A DNA stretch of 64,000 nucleotides from Neckera pumila (lineage: Eukaryota > Streptophyta > Bryopsida > Hypnales > Neckeraceae). Shown here piece by piece: positions 11,401-23,231 of the stretch; the first letter of the stretch is position 1; every line of letters begins with the position of its first letter. The DNA lies in the NCBI GenBank assembly GCA_963969595.1, contig OZ018417.1, forward strand, positions 17,796,501 to 17,860,500, read 5' to 3'. The translations under genes were made by a program, and so were the position numbers. The notes below the pieces were generated by a model. That model was not told the DNA's origin. It saw nothing but the letters and a program-made list of their open reading frames with translations, and did no database searches.

Positions 11401-12237
11401 GTCAATGGACCCCAAAAACACATCACCTATGGGACATGACATCATTACATTCATGAGGGGCCTCATATTGACATCATCCCAACCATTGGTGCATATTGTT
11501 ACCCTATAATGCTTGACTGCAAAACCAACTTTGACTTGAATCTGGTTCATGATTTGCAACCTCTTTGGTTCAATCAAATTAGTCCTCAACTGATGCTAAG
11601 AAGGTGGACTGTATTCAAACCTTGCCATAGAGGTTGCCCTAACCGCTTCAATAAAGGCTCGATTCCTTGCCACATTAAATCACACATTTGCCTCATAGAA
11701 AAAACTTGCCCACTTCTCATCAAACTCCTTCTTCTTTGCAATGTTGAAGGCGTCGACCATTTATTGCTGACGTAATGGCCCAAATCTCATGGAATTTGAT
11801 GCAGCGAGACTACCGGACCTCTGTATAGGGACAATGCCTTTAGAGAGGTTAGCCCCTTCTTCCGGGCCTCCATTTGGGCCCCCACTTGTTACTTCATTCT
11901 GAGCGGATTGGCTCGAACTTGCAGTTGGAGCTACTCTCAATGGAGCACTCAGAACTGATTCCCCTTCATACATGTCTTTAGGACTCATTCGCAACGGGAC
12001 AAAGTTTGTACAATTGGCAAATCTATGTCGCACCGGTCGAGGTAGTTTATGACAAATCGACCTCTCCAACTTGGCGCCATATCCAAAGTGCGCAAAAGCG
12101 TGCTCACGTTTGTAGCTAAATGTTGCATTGCAGAATACACAACTCACTTTACTCCCATTCTCTGAAAAAATGTACCATGGTTCCCATTCTTTCCTTTGCT
12201 TTCTTTGACTTCCCATTGCATTCACGGATGACTGCAA
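8497..12237 (-). pseudogene. hAT-superfamily transposase, decayed, with Gly-rich tail
   Basis: A single minus-strand gene can be followed from 12237 (or the ATG at 12216) to 8497. It opens with a BED-like zinc finger (CVFCNATF...HAFAHFGYG). Next comes a DUF659-type region with KEFDEKWASFFYEANV and TICTNGW. After it are CIDNAKNM, the CxxH motif GCMAHALDLIL, and the C-terminal hAT dimerisation region with LPHQWW and SCERNWSIYSF. An acidic linker and a 485-codon glycine-rich tail follow. Breaks are TAA at 11761-11763, TGA at 11680-11682, TAG at 11596-11598, a one-base frameshift near 11098, TAA at 10233-10235 and a frameshift near 9950. The first catalytic Asp (DGW in relatives) reads Asn (TNGW). 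By family, hAT transposases cut and paste elements with CAGGG-type ends and 8-bp duplications. This copy cannot make a full protein. Confidence 0.88.
8960..9240 (-). repeat. Tandem repeat encoding GGRGGIGGHGG-type glycine repeats
   Basis: Inside the tail of the transposase pseudogene, short G-rich units are arranged in a larger repeat of about 54 bases (18 residues). The encoded stretch reads like GRGGIGGHGGIGGRGGTRGR and is RGG-box-like. RGG boxes in general bind nucleic acids; a role here is inference. Confidence 0.8.
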
Positions 12238-12654
12238 ACACTTCTTCCCTCTTTTTGGTAGATAAAAATTCGGTAATCTTTGGGATAGAGTGTCAATAAC
12301 AATAGTAAGCGCTAGTCTACCACTTGAATTGATTTTGACATCACCTCAGTAGCAAACTAGGGCCATCTGCCACCCACACAGACTCACAAGGAGCTCAAAC
12401 TAAATTGAAGTCCAAGATACAGAGGCCAAAGTGATAAATGTGGGGAATGCAAGCCCTACCTGCTACTTATATACTTAGAGCAGGATGGGGCGGGGACATC
12501 ACCGGAGGAACTTCACAGCGCACACCAGGGCGTGGACGTCATATCAAGGCATGGACATTATGTTAGGACGCTGACGTCAAGGAGCGGCTAAAAGGTCAAG
12601 GCACTAATGTCAAGAACGGGTGCGGACGTCAGGCACGCACTTCTGAATCGGGCA
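12238..12654 (-). promoter_or_regulatory. Upstream region of the transposase with GACGTC motifs
   Basis: Several related GC-rich motifs occur between about 12487 and 12635: GGCGGGGACATCACC, GGCGTGGACGTCATATC, GACGCTGACGTCAAGG and GGTGCGGACGTCAGGC. The ACGT core is that of plant bZIP sites. The same type of motif occurs between the two cargo genes and at the element ends. Promoter function is inferred from position. Confidence 0.45.
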
Positions 12655-13070
12655 CGGATAGAAGGCCAAGGCGGGCACTTTCAAATGCACTTAGCATGGG
12701 ATTCTGGTTTTGGGTGGAGAGGGGGAATCATTAACTGCAGCCAGCTCTTGTTTGAAGTTCCGAGAGTATCTACAATACAATAAAGTCAAATGGGATGATT
12801 AAGAGCTCAACCGACGAGGATTTGCAAGAGACTTCCTTGAACATCATGTGCCTCTTCTTGTGGTGGAACTTCTCACTCTTTACTTCCTCAAACACTTGGG
12901 AACTAGTCCAAACTCAAAAAATGGAATACAAAACCTTGGAAACATCATTCTTCGGAACATATTGAATGATGAAAACTTTGGCCACAAAGATCTTTGATGT
13001 TCATATTTTCCCTCCACTAGACCGAATGGTTATTTTTTGTAAAGGCTTTGTTTGTATAATTTTGGTTTCT
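12655..13070 (+). repeat. Higher-order satellite, long segment A
   Basis: This segment matches the later parts of 14018-14670 and 15375-16045 (shared landmarks GGCGGGCACTTTCAAATGCA and CAACCGACGAGGATTTGCAA). The first third of the long segment is absent from copy A. No protein is supported. Confidence 0.85.
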
Positions 13071-13079
13071 TTGAATTCA

Positions 13080-14017
13080 TGTCCAAGAGGGAATTTTGGG
13101 GGGAATTGTAGCTTCAAGTTTTGTTTTTTTTAAATTTAAGTTACAAGTTCTATAATTTGGATTCATGTCCAAAAGGAAATTTTGGGGAATTGTTGCTTCA
13201 AGGGGTTTTTCTTTTCAGTCCAAGTTAGAAGTTCCATTTTTTGGATCCATGTCCAAGCAAAAATTTTAGAGGAATGAAAAGCTTCAAGGGATTATTTTTT
13301 TAATTTCAAGTTGCGAGTTCTAATTTGGAGATTCATGTCGAAGTGGGAATTTTGGAGGAATTGTAGCTTCAAGGGATTCCTTTTCTTATTTCAAATTACG
13401 AGTTCTATTTTTTGGATCCATGTCCAAGCGGAAATTTTGGAGGAATGAAAAGCTTCAAGTGATTATTTTTTAAATTTCAAGTTACGAGTTCTAATTTGGA
13501 GATCCATGTTGAAGTGGGAATTTTGGGGGAATGAAAAGCTTCAAGGGGTTCCTATTTTTATTTCAAGTTATGAGTTCTATTTTTTAAATCCATGTCCAAG
13601 CAGGAATTTTGGAGGAATGACAAGCTTCAAGGGATTATTTTTTTTATTTCAAATTATGAATTCTATTTTTTGGATCTATGTCCAAGCGGGAATTTTGGAG
13701 GAATGAAAAGCTTCAAGCGATTATTTTTTTTATTTCAAGGTATGAGTTCTAATTTTTGGATTCATGTCCAAGTGGAAATTTTGGGGTAATGAAAAGCTTC
13801 AACTGATTATTTTCTAAATTTCAAGTTACCAGTTCTAATTTGGGGATTCATGTCCAAGCGGGAATTTTGGGGGAATGAAAAGCTTCAAGGGATTTTTTTT
13901 TTTTTTTTCAAGCTACAAGTTCCATTTTTTGGATTCATGTCCAAGCAGGAATTTTGCGAGAATTGTAGCTTCAAGGGATTCCTTTTTTTATTTCAAGTTG
14001 CAAGTTTCATTTCTGGG
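13080..14017 (+). repeat. 86-bp tandem satellite, array 1 (about 11 units)
   Basis: Degenerate units start near ATTCATGTCCAAGCGGGAAT and contain AATGAAAAGCTTCAAGGGAT and TTTCAAGTTACGAGTTCTA. Successive CATGTCCAAG landmarks at 13591, 13677, 13763, 13849 and 13936 are 86-87 bases apart. The period is not a multiple of three, so translations across it are incidental. Confidence 0.9.
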
Positions 14018-14670
14018 ATGCACGTTTAAACAATACTTTTGTACATCCATCCTACATGTTCATGGACTCATTTTTGGGGGGAGAGACAAGAATGCATTGT
14101 CGTGAAAATGTTTTGGTTGAACAGCGATTCAGGTTCTGAATCAAGGTCGTGGGGTCACGGATGCGAGGAGTGGGAATTCACCAAGGATGAGGGACTCCTG
14201 GACTTCAGGACCAATCAAGTACGTCAAGGCACAGACGTTAGGGTCAGGAGCGGACGGAAGGCCAGGGCGGGCACTTTCAAATGCACTTGGCATGGGATTC
14301 TAGTTTTGGGTGGAGAGGGGGAACCCTTAATTGCAGCCAACTCTTGTTTGAAGTTCCGAGAGTATCTACAAGTACAATAAAGTCAAATGGGATGATTAAG
14401 AGCTCAACCGACGAGGATTTGCAAGAGACTTCCCTGAACATCATGTGCCTCTTTTTGTGGCGGAACTTCTCACTCTTTACTTCCTCAAACACTTGGGAAC
14501 TAGTCCAAACACAAACAATGGAATACAAAATCTTGGAAACATCATTCTTCGGAACATATTGAATGATGAAAACTTTGGCCACAAAGATCTTTGATGTTCA
14601 TATTTTCCCTCCACTAGACTGAATGGTTATTTTTTGTAAAGGCTTTGTTTGTATAATTTTGGTTACTTTG
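14018..14670 (+). repeat. Higher-order satellite, long segment B
   Basis: A near copy of 15375-16045, starting at a shared AATACTTTTGTACATCCATC landmark and ending before the next 86-bp array. It contains a GC-rich block around 14218-14270 with AGCGGACGGAAGGC, similar to the motif upstream of the transposase. Confidence 0.85.
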
Positions 14671-14674
14671 AATT

Positions 14675-15374
14675 CATGTCCAAGAGGGAATTTCGGGGGG
14701 AATTGTAGCTTCAAATTGTTTTTTTTTTCATTTCAAGTTACAAGTTCTATAATTTGGATTCATGTCCAAAGGAAACTTTTGGGGAATTGTTGGTTCAAGG
14801 GGGTTTTCTTTTTAGTGCAAGTTACAAGTTTCATTTTGGGATCCATGTCCAAGCGGGAATTTTGGAGGAGTAAAAAGCTTCAAGTGATTATTTTTTAAAT
14901 TTCAAGATGCGAGTTCTAATTTGGAGATTCATGTCAAAGTGGGAATTTTGGAGGAATTGTAGCTTCAAGGGATTCCTTTTCTTATTTCAAATTACGAATT
15001 CTAATTTTTGGATCTATGTCCAAGTGCAAATTTTGGAGGAATGAAAAGCTTTAAGGGATTAATTTTTTTATTTCAAGTTACGAGATCTATTTTTTGGATT
15101 CATGTCCAAGTGGAAATTTTGGGGGAATGAAAAGCTTCAACTGATTATTTTTTAATTTTCAAGTTACCAGTTCTAATTTGAAGATTCATGTCCAAGCGGG
15201 AATTTTGGGGGAATGAAAACTGAAAAGCCTCAAGGGATTATTTTTTTTTCTTTTCAAGCTACAAGCACGGCTACAAGTTCCATTTTTTGGATTCATGTCC
15301 AAGCGGGAATTTTGCGGGAATTGTAGCTTCAAGGGATTCCTTTTTTTATTTCAAGTTGCAAGTTTCATTTCTAG
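14675..15374 (+). repeat. 86-bp tandem satellite, array 2 (about 8 units)
   Basis: Same unit as the array at 13080-14017. It lies directly between long segments B and C. Confidence 0.88.
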
Positions 15375-16045
15375 GATGCACAAACAATACTTTTGTACAT
15401 CCATCCTACATGTTCATGGACTCATTTTGGGGGGGATAGACAAGAATGCATTGTTGTGAAAATGTTTTGGTTGACCAGCGGTTCAGGTTCAGAATCAAGG
15501 TCGTGGGGTCACGGATGCGAGGAGTGGGAATTCACCAAGGATGAGGGACTCCTGGACTTTAGGACCAATCAAGTACGTCAGGGCACGGATGTCAGGGTTG
15601 AGCGCGGATGTCTGCGTCGAGCGCGGACAAAAAGCCAAGGCGGGCACTTTCAAATGCACTTGGCATGGGATTCTGGTTTTGGGTGGAGAAGAGGAACCAT
15701 TAACTGTTGCCAGCTCTTGTTTGAAGTTCCGAGAGTATCTACAAGTACAATAAAGTCAAATGGGATGATTAAGAGCTCAACCGACGAGGATTTGCAAGAG
15801 ACTTCCCTAAACATCATGTGCCTCTTCTTGTGGCGGAACTTTTCACTCTTTACTTCCTCAAACACTTGGGAACTAGTCCAAACCCAAAAAATGGAATACA
15901 AAATCTTGGAAACATCACTCTTCGAAACATATTGAATGATGAAAACTTTGGCCACAAAAATCTTTGATGTTCATATTTTCCCTCCACTAGACCGAATGGT
16001 TATTTTTTGTAAAGGCTTTGTTTGTATAATTTTGGTTTCTTTGAA
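15375..16045 (+). repeat. Higher-order satellite, long segment C
   Basis: Matches segment B over its whole length. The GC block at about 15571-15640 reads GTACGTCAGGGCACGGATGT, followed by GAGCGCGGATGTC and GAGCGCGGAC. One 180-codon frame runs through it, but it is shared only as repeat DNA and has no recognisable protein features. Confidence 0.85.
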
Positions 16046-16051
16046 TTCATG

Positions 16052-16745
16052 TCCAAAAGGGAATTTTGGGGGGAATTATAGCTTCAAGTTGTTGTTTTTT
16101 TCATTTCAAGTTACAAGTTCTATTTTTTGGATTCATGTCCAAAAGGGAATTTTTGGGGAATTGTTGCTTCAAGGGGGGTTTCTTTTGAGTCCAAGTGACA
16201 AATTGCATTTTTTTGGATCCATGTTCAAGCAAAAATTTTGGAGGAATGAAAAGCTTCAAGTGATTATTTTTTAAATTTCAAGTTACGAGTTCTAATTTTG
16301 GGATTCATGTCCAAGCGGGAATTTGGGGGATTAAAAAGCTTCAAGGGATTCCTTTTTTAATTTCAAGTTACGAGTTCTAGTTTAGGGATTCATGTCCAAG
16401 TGGGAATTTTGGGGGAATTGTAGCTTCAAGGGATTCATTTTTTTATTTCAAGTTACAAGTTTTAATTTTGGGATTCATGTCTAAGCGGGAATTTTGGAGG
16501 AATGAAAAGCTTTAAGGGATTATTTTTTTTATTTCAAGTTATGAGTTCTAATTTTTGGATTCATGTCCAAGTGGGAATTTGGGTGGAATTGTAGCTTCAA
16601 GGGATTATTTTTTTCGTTTCAAGTTACGAGTTCTAATTTTTGGATTCATGTCCAAGCGGGAATTATGGAGGAATTATAGCTTCAAGGGATTCCTTTTTTT
16701 TTTATCATAAATTACAAGTTCCATTTTTGGGGTTCCATGAAGTTT
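16052..16745 (+). repeat. 86-bp tandem satellite, array 3 (about 8 units)
   Basis: Same unit as arrays 1 and 2. It fades out near 16745 into AT-rich DNA. A single stray unit fragment (ATTCATGTCCAAAAGGGAAT) recurs at about 17423-17442. Confidence 0.88.
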
Positions 16746-17654
16746 CTAGTTCCATTTGGATTTTTTTTTAAAAGGTCATGGACAATCTTGTTTGGTTGCA
16801 CTTATAGCAAAAAATGAATATTTTTTGCTCTAGCTCCTTATTTTTTTTTAAATTAAAGAAATAATGAAGTTTCATGTGGTTAAATTTTTTTCCCTATAGC
16901 AATCTCATTATTTGGATTATTGCATTTTAATTTCATATAAAAGATATTAATATTTTAGATTCTCCTTCTATATTGTATCTACTTTTATAGTTGTATTTAA
17001 TTATTTTTTTAATAATGAAAATTTAAATTTCTGTTTGGTTAGACTCTAAACTCATCTATCCATTCTAAAGATTAGAAGCTCAAAACTTTGTAGTGGGGGA
17101 ATTGAAAGTTAAAAATGTTGGAAGTCCAACAAACTAGTTCCACAATGTGCTAAATTATTTTTTCCACTTTAAACGCAGACATCTTGCAATCTGTATGGTC
17201 AAAAATTCTGAAAATTTGTCCACATTCTCACACTAGATAGATGTAAGATCATATGAGTAGATGTGAGAAAAGAACAATTTCTGAATTTTATCCCTCTTTA
17301 CTACAAAGAAATTAGAAATGGTAGTTTCTAGAGATTTCGGATAGAGAAAAGGCCTTGGGCCTTCCAATGTTAAAGAAGCTCTATAAATTTCTCCTCTATT
17401 TGGGAAATGGAATAAGTATATGAATTCATGTCCAAAAGGGAATTTAGCACTTTCCAATAAAACATAAACAAATTTATTTTACCATTTTTGATATAGAACA
17501 AATAGTAGTAGTCAAGAAATGTTTCAGAACTCATTTTTATTTTAGAAAATAAATAAATAAGAACGACAAAAATCTCTTTCTGTATTCTAAATACATATGA
17601 AAATTCAAAAATGCTATGTTCTCAAAAAAGCATGTTTAGTGCTTTAGGGGTTAA
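16746..17654 (-). repeat. Probable inverted copy of the TTAACCCCTAAAGG family
   Basis: The right border GCTTTAGGGGTTAA ends at 17654. The inside includes CACTTTAAACGCAGACATCT followed by TTGCAATCTGTATGG, the reverse-strand version of the family core seen in 34750-35682. The left border is not clear. Confidence 0.45.
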
Positions 17655-18447
17655 AGATCCGCACATGGGCTTTGCATTACTTGAGGTTCAATGGAAAAAC
17701 TTCTGCCGGATTGTAGGTTGATTTGAAGGAAAATCCAATCGTTTTCCATCCGGCCACAGAGCCACTATAAAGTCACCCTTAGTCTTGCATCATGTATAGT
17801 AACTAATTGAAGATTTAGCAAATATTTCATCTATCAAAGAGGTTTGCATTCAAATTATTTTGTTTCAAATCCAAGTAAACAATCTTTGGGCCATAAAAGA
17901 GTATTAAAAAATGTTTGATTTACTTGATTATTGCTAATTTGTTTCACTTCCTTATGTTGAGCGGTCATTTTTAGAGTAAGGGAGTCCTCCAATTGGCTTC
18001 AAAAATTTAACATGCATAAGAATCAGAAGATGGGATATAGTATGAATAGTGGGCACATCAAAAATGTCATTCCAAATTTCCAATCCATATTGGGGTCAAT
18101 TCACAACCAATGGTTATTGTGAAAGAACAATTGAATATAATTAAAATTGTCTTTATACCTTCATATATTCATAAGTATGAAATTCCTACAAAATGAGTAG
18201 ATACAAAAATCACACATATAATATTGGGCAAAAAAATTCAAAAAATTAATATGTATTTTATATATGTCATGTAATACAAAATTGGAAAAATACATCACGC
18301 GGTTACCATGACTCCATTTGAATATCCATGTATCAATGTCTATAATGTGTAGTAGAAATGGAAAACTCCTAGAAGCCTTTATATTGCTAAGTGCCTATGT
18401 CTTTTGAGTACATTTTACTTCGCTAACTACAACACTCGAAATTACAC
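17655..18447. other. AT-rich DNA, nothing recognised
   Basis: AT-rich stretch between the satellite zone and the 3' end of the RING/coiled-coil pseudogene. No gene or clear repeat end is seen. Confidence 0.5.
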
Positions 18448-20720
18448 TTAGTCAATATTCATCGAGCTGTTTGCAGTGCCACTTGGACCTGCCTCATTGT
18501 CATGTGTCCCTGCTTGCATGAGGAGGTTTTTGTCCGAGCCTAGACAAATTCTACGAACCGCGGACCGAGTTCTCTTCGCTGGTCCGTCTTCTTCCAATAT
18601 GGCCCTCAAAATTTGTGATTGCTTGAGTTGGTCAAGAGTTAGGCGTATTGACGGGCTGTGTTGTTCGAGCAAATAGTCCATCCCGCCCTTCTAGAAATAT
18701 TCTTTCCACTCCAATTCCTTGAATCGGACAAGTTTGGCAGGGTCAGTCATGTCCACATCGTCCACCATACAAAACCCATTGTTGTCAGTGATACAATTTC
18801 CATGAACGTTCCACAACCATTGTCTGGGATGAGGTCCAAATTGGAATTTCTGTTCTACCTCGTCCCAGTGTCCATTGAAACATTGGTAGAAAAAATTCCG
18901 TCGTCCTTGACTGCATTTGTCTTTCATTGGAATCAAGTGGTGGCATGCCGCAACAATTTGAGTCGGATCTCTTTCCCAACCCCATTTGGTACTAAGGTAC
19001 TACTTGTCCGACGAGTGCATCTTCAATTTCCAACTCCACACCAAATTTTTCCCCACTTTGATCCATGCAAGGGGGCGTTTTCCTCATTGAATTCCCAATG
19101 TGGTGGCATATAGGGAACTAAGCCAAACAACTTGTATAAACGCTTATGGAAAGGAGCCTTGCTCAGTGAGCATCGATGACGAACAATCATTAAGTTGATC
19201 AAACAGAATGGATGGTACATGTGTTTGCATGTGCCTAAGTGCATTCCACCTTTAGGGCCAAATAAATTTAAACAAATAGGACACGTTGTACCGTCACACA
19301 TGAAGCTCAAGGGATTTGGCCACAACAACAGGGGATTGCCCTCATAGTCGACAGCAGAACCAAATTCGTTTTTAAAATCCCAATCATGTTTGGACCAATC
19401 AATGCTTGTATGGCCACTACCAAGATCGATGGTTGCCATTTCATCCATGTTGAAATGATCATCCACAATAGCCCACGATGTCAAACCAAAGACCCTCTCT
19501 TGATTGTGTTCTCCATAATTGTTGTCAATTTCCTTGAACTCTTCCACCATTTGTCGAGTCCTATCAACAGTGAAGACGCATGCCAACTTCCATTGATAAT
19601 ATTGCTCCACTAACGCATCCACTTGACTTTGCAGTCTCGCATTTTTTGCAAGGAAGTCAATCAATTCTTGGTTGTTGTCAACCGCCATGCCTCCAACTTC
19701 ATTGAGCACCGCTATGTCTGTCATGGCCAAGAATTCGCCGAAAGACAACGAATCGTCCTGAGTAGACATGGGTGCACCAGCTTGTGCTTCTCTTAGTGGA
19801 TCCTGACCTTCATTGGTAATTGTTGCGGCCTCCAGAGCGCGTCGAAGGTTCTCCATCTCAGGTTGTTGTTGAGCAATAACATTGTTCTTTTCTTTGACTT
19901 CTTCCTTCAAGTCATCAACATCTTCACATAAAGAATGCATTTGAGCATTTTTGTCTTCCAATTGGGTCCTCAAACTCTGGATTGTCTCCGCAGCAGCCAT
20001 AACATTAACAACTTCTATCGTTGGTTTGTCATTTGCAGGCAACTGTCCCTTCACAACAGTACCAGGTACAACTTCATTAGCTGACCGTACAGCCCTTCTC
20101 TTATTAGTGCGTTGTTGTGCTCTATGGCTCAATGTGATTGGAATATAAGTCCCATCGGAGTTGGTATCCTCAAAAGAGTCTTGGGTTGCGTATGTGGGTG
20201 TTGGCTCATTTTTTGTTTTTATTTTGCCCAACCCACCTTGCAGATATCTTTGCACCCCTGTTGCAATTAATCCATTAGCTATGGTAGGGATTTTGATTTT
20301 ATCCCCTAGAGCCTTCAAGGTGGATCAATCCATTCTCTTCTTCAACTTCACCTTAACATAGACACCTCGTGCAATGAAGATTTTTACTTCATTCCGAGCG
20401 ACGAAGGGGGTGTCGTACAACACTTGATTTACTTCAATGCATTAATTTATGAACGCATCATCCATGCAATATTTCAAGTTTGCCTTATGAAAACATCGGT
20501 GATGGTTGTGTCGTTCTTCCGGGAAGACCTTGTCGATGTAGCACCACTCTTTGTAATTAACACAATGCTTGAAATCCCATGGCTCAAGTACTTCCTCCCA
20601 ACCTTTGAAGGCTAATTTTTCAGGGTTTCATAGAACATGCCACTTCTTTTGATATTTGTTTCCTGGTTGTAGTTGGTCCTTATCTCGCTGTTCCTTTGAC
20701 ATTCTCGCCGGTGTCTCCAT
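18448..20720 (-). pseudogene. Coiled-coil RING-finger protein, decayed element cargo
   Basis: Read from an ATG at 20718-20720 (METPARMSKEQRDKDQ), one frame runs to 19023. It is interrupted by TGA at 20628-20630, TAA at 20442-20444 and TGA at 20325-20327. The protein has a basic N-terminal part, a helical coiled-coil zone around codons 245-300 (SLRTQLEDKNAQMHSLCEDV, DLKEEVKEKNNV) and a RING-like finger at codons 480-520. The finger reads CPIC...C-x-H-x2-H-x2-C...C-x2-S, with the last Cys replaced by Ser, then LFGLVPYMPP. After a frameshift near 19025 the tail continues (ATG-free frame, HLIPMKDKCSQGRRNFFYQC) through two more stops to 18448. A RING with a coiled coil suggests a ubiquitin-ligase-like or adaptor ancestor; this is inference. 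It is divergent from the kinase-like gene at 21154, sharing its upstream region. Confidence 0.75.
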
Positions 20721-21153
20721 CCCCCGGAAAAATAGGAAAAGCTCCTCGTACAAATAAAAAAAGACCCTGCACCCCCCCACAGCCAGCTCAATGAAGAGGT
20801 AGAAGAGTTGGAAAATGCAGGGCGGGTACAAATGAAGATAGGGTCGGCTTATATAGTGGTCACTGGGATACGTTGGGGCGGGGACGTCCATGCACCAAGG
20901 CGCGGACGTCCACGCGTCGGGGCAGGGATGTCATCGCGCCAGGGTGGGGACTACTTAAGAGCGTTCATTCTCCTCATTTCCTTGCCAAGTCTCCGTCCTA
21001 TGCTTCACGTGCTAGTTCCTTGTGGCCTATGCAAGTGAGTTTGTGGGGCGGTAGGGCTTGGCCTACATACCATACCCAATTTTTTTGTTTTTTGTTTTAA
21101 AATTGCGTATTTGAAGATTGAAACAACAGCTCGTTCCAGAAGTTTCTTTTATC
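20721..21153. promoter_or_regulatory. Divergent intergenic region with GACGTC motifs
   Basis: This 433-base gap separates the start codons of two divergent pseudogenes. At about 20873-20953 it carries GGGGCGGGGACGTCCATG, AAGGCGCGGACGTCCACG and GGGCAGGGATGTCATCG in succession. The same motif type lies upstream of the transposase and in both subterminal zones. A shared bidirectional promoter is a reasonable inference; no start site can be placed. Confidence 0.5.
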
Positions 21154-22734
21154 ATGGCAGGAGAAGGGAGTGGGTCCTCGGGGAAACGTCCGGCATTTGT
21201 AGACTTGGATGATGTTTCTGAGACCATACTTCCGTCTACAAACACGTCAATGGCCTTGGGTTCATCAAATCCTTTGTCATCAACCCAAAAGAAACGCAAG
21301 AACCCACCAAATCCCCATATGCCCCCGGACAAATATGTGGTTGAAAGTAGAACAATAGCTCTTGTGTTTTAAACTTGACAATCTTCAAAAATGTTGATGA
21401 GGGAGTATTTGGCATCAAACGAAGAAGGATACTATAAATTGAGTCTCGACTTGCGAAGGGAGCTGGAGTCGAAGTTTGAAGAATTTGAGAGATTCAACAA
21501 TTTCTCAGATTACTGGTTGCACTTGGACTGGCTTGATAAACAAGTGATTGCGTTGACCACCAATATTGTAACAAGTTGGTGTTACCATACATGTAAAAAA
21601 GAAGATTGCAGTGACTGGGACATGGAGGACAAAGAGTTAGTTACCAAATTGACCATGATCCAGAAGTTTGCTCAGCAATATTATTCTTCGCGCAAAAAGA
21701 AATAGTCACCATGGAAAGTGACAATAGAAGACAAGACACAAGTTCATTGCGTGAGTGGAACCTTTAAGTGGCTTGAAAGTTCAGTGAAAGTGATTGCCAT
21801 GCCAGAACAAAAAGCGATTGGTGCATATGGGACCGTCAGGAAGGTGATGCTTACAAAATTAAAGAATACTCCCAGTTGGATTTTTTTTGCAGGAAAGATT
21901 TTGAAAACCCTAAACGAAAAGGAGAAGCGCCAAGCAATTATAAATGAAACGGGGGGGTGTCCGGTGAAGCATCCTGGCATCATTAGACTTGCATACCTGC
22001 ATCCTAAAACGATGGAAGGCTATACACTCTGGTGGAATGGGGGGTCTCTAATTTCTTTCTTATCCAAATACAACTCAAAAGTGAGCAAATCAATGGAAGT
22101 GGATGAGATTGTGCATCAGCAAGATACCAGCTTGACAAAGGAGGAACTTGGATGGGTGGCAACTTATCACAGAAATCGAGTGAACTTGGTACTATTGTTG
22201 CTTGTTATTGTGGGGAAGTGCCACAATGCATGGTATATACACAACAATATATCTCCATCCAATGTTCTGCTCCATTTTTATCATTGGAAAGTTAATATGG
22301 TGTACATCAGGATTTGCGATTGGAGGCTTTCTGGCCAAGTTGTAGAAAATGAGCCATCAAGGTCTGGTTATTGCACCATGGAAACCCTTCAAAGGAAAAA
22401 AAATGGGCGAAAGTTTGCAGCCCCAGAATTGTTCTACATATATGGAGAGGAGGGCTCAATGAACTCGCTTCAGGTCATGCAACAAACACACTTGTACTCC
22501 GTGGCTGCTGATGCGTATGCGATGGGATGGATAGCGAGTCAAATTTGGAAAGAAGAATGGGATCCAAAATTTTTTACGACCAAAAACCCGGAGCAGTATA
22601 AAAACTTGATGTTGAAATTGGGAAGCCTCCGAAAAGAAGATGTGCATGAAAGGGTGTCTGTGCCAGATGTTCTAGAAACCTTGAAGAAGGCCCCCCATTG
22701 CTGGACTATGCCTGATTGTTGTTTTTGTACATAG
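21154..22734 (+). pseudogene. Protein-kinase-like gene, decayed element cargo
   Basis: One frame of 527 codons runs from ATG 21154 (MAGEGSGSSGKRPAF) to TAG at 22732-22734. In-frame stops are TAA 21370-21372, TGA 21376-21378 and TAG 21703-21705. The C-terminal 300 codons look like a eukaryotic protein kinase fold: glycine loop GAYGTV (codons 223-228), a likely ATP lysine in FAGKIL (K248) and HPGIIRL. Then come the catalytic-loop equivalent IHNNISPSNVLL, where the Asp of HxD is Asn (codon 365), CDWRLSG in place of DFG, and AAPELFYI as the APE motif. The N-terminal part is hydrophilic with no known domain. It is either a decayed kinase or a former pseudokinase. Placement inside the hAT-type element suggests captured cargo. 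Confidence 0.8.
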
Positions 22735-23231
22735 TATTTTGTTTTTATTTTTTGAAATTTAGCATGTGGTGGTTTTGTAGAAGGTAAGTCATCCTCAAAG
22801 AGGAGCATGTGTACTTTGCAATTGCCAAACATCTCATATATAAAACCATAATTGTATACAATAGTCAAAACCCTCGTATACATAATTTGTTTTTTCTTCC
22901 CTCAGTGCAATTGGATCACTTGTGTCTTGTGTGAATTGATCATTGATGAATGTGTAGGAAGCAAGCATTTTTGAATGGAAAAGGGCATGGGCATATGGTA
23001 AATGTCTTTGGCATTTTAATTAGAAAATATCATTAAAAAAATGAAAACATTTACCATTAAATTGAAAGAAATAAAGTGCATTGAATATCGTTAAGAATAT
23101 TTAATTTTTATATTTCAACATCGTGTTAAAGATTTATTTATTTATTTAGAGAATATGTAATTGATTTATAAAGTTATTTCAAGCTTTTTTTTTTTAAATA
23201 GAAAGATTTTCTTGGGTTTATCTTTTGTTAG
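22735..23231. other. 3' flank of the kinase-like pseudogene, AT-rich
   Basis: No gene or clear repeat is seen; several poly-A/T runs. Confidence 0.5.

Noticed and set aside
13506..14105. Phe-rich frames across the 86-bp satellite
   Set aside because: The period is not a multiple of three and the frames change from unit to unit.
15393..15935. A 180-codon plus-strand frame in satellite segment C, with a broken version in segment B
   Set aside because: It follows the repeated DNA exactly, is broken in the sister segment and has no recognisable domain.
12655..16745. CRISPR-like regular repeats
   Set aside because: The units are contiguous and degenerate without unique spacers, in a plant nuclear context; this is a satellite.
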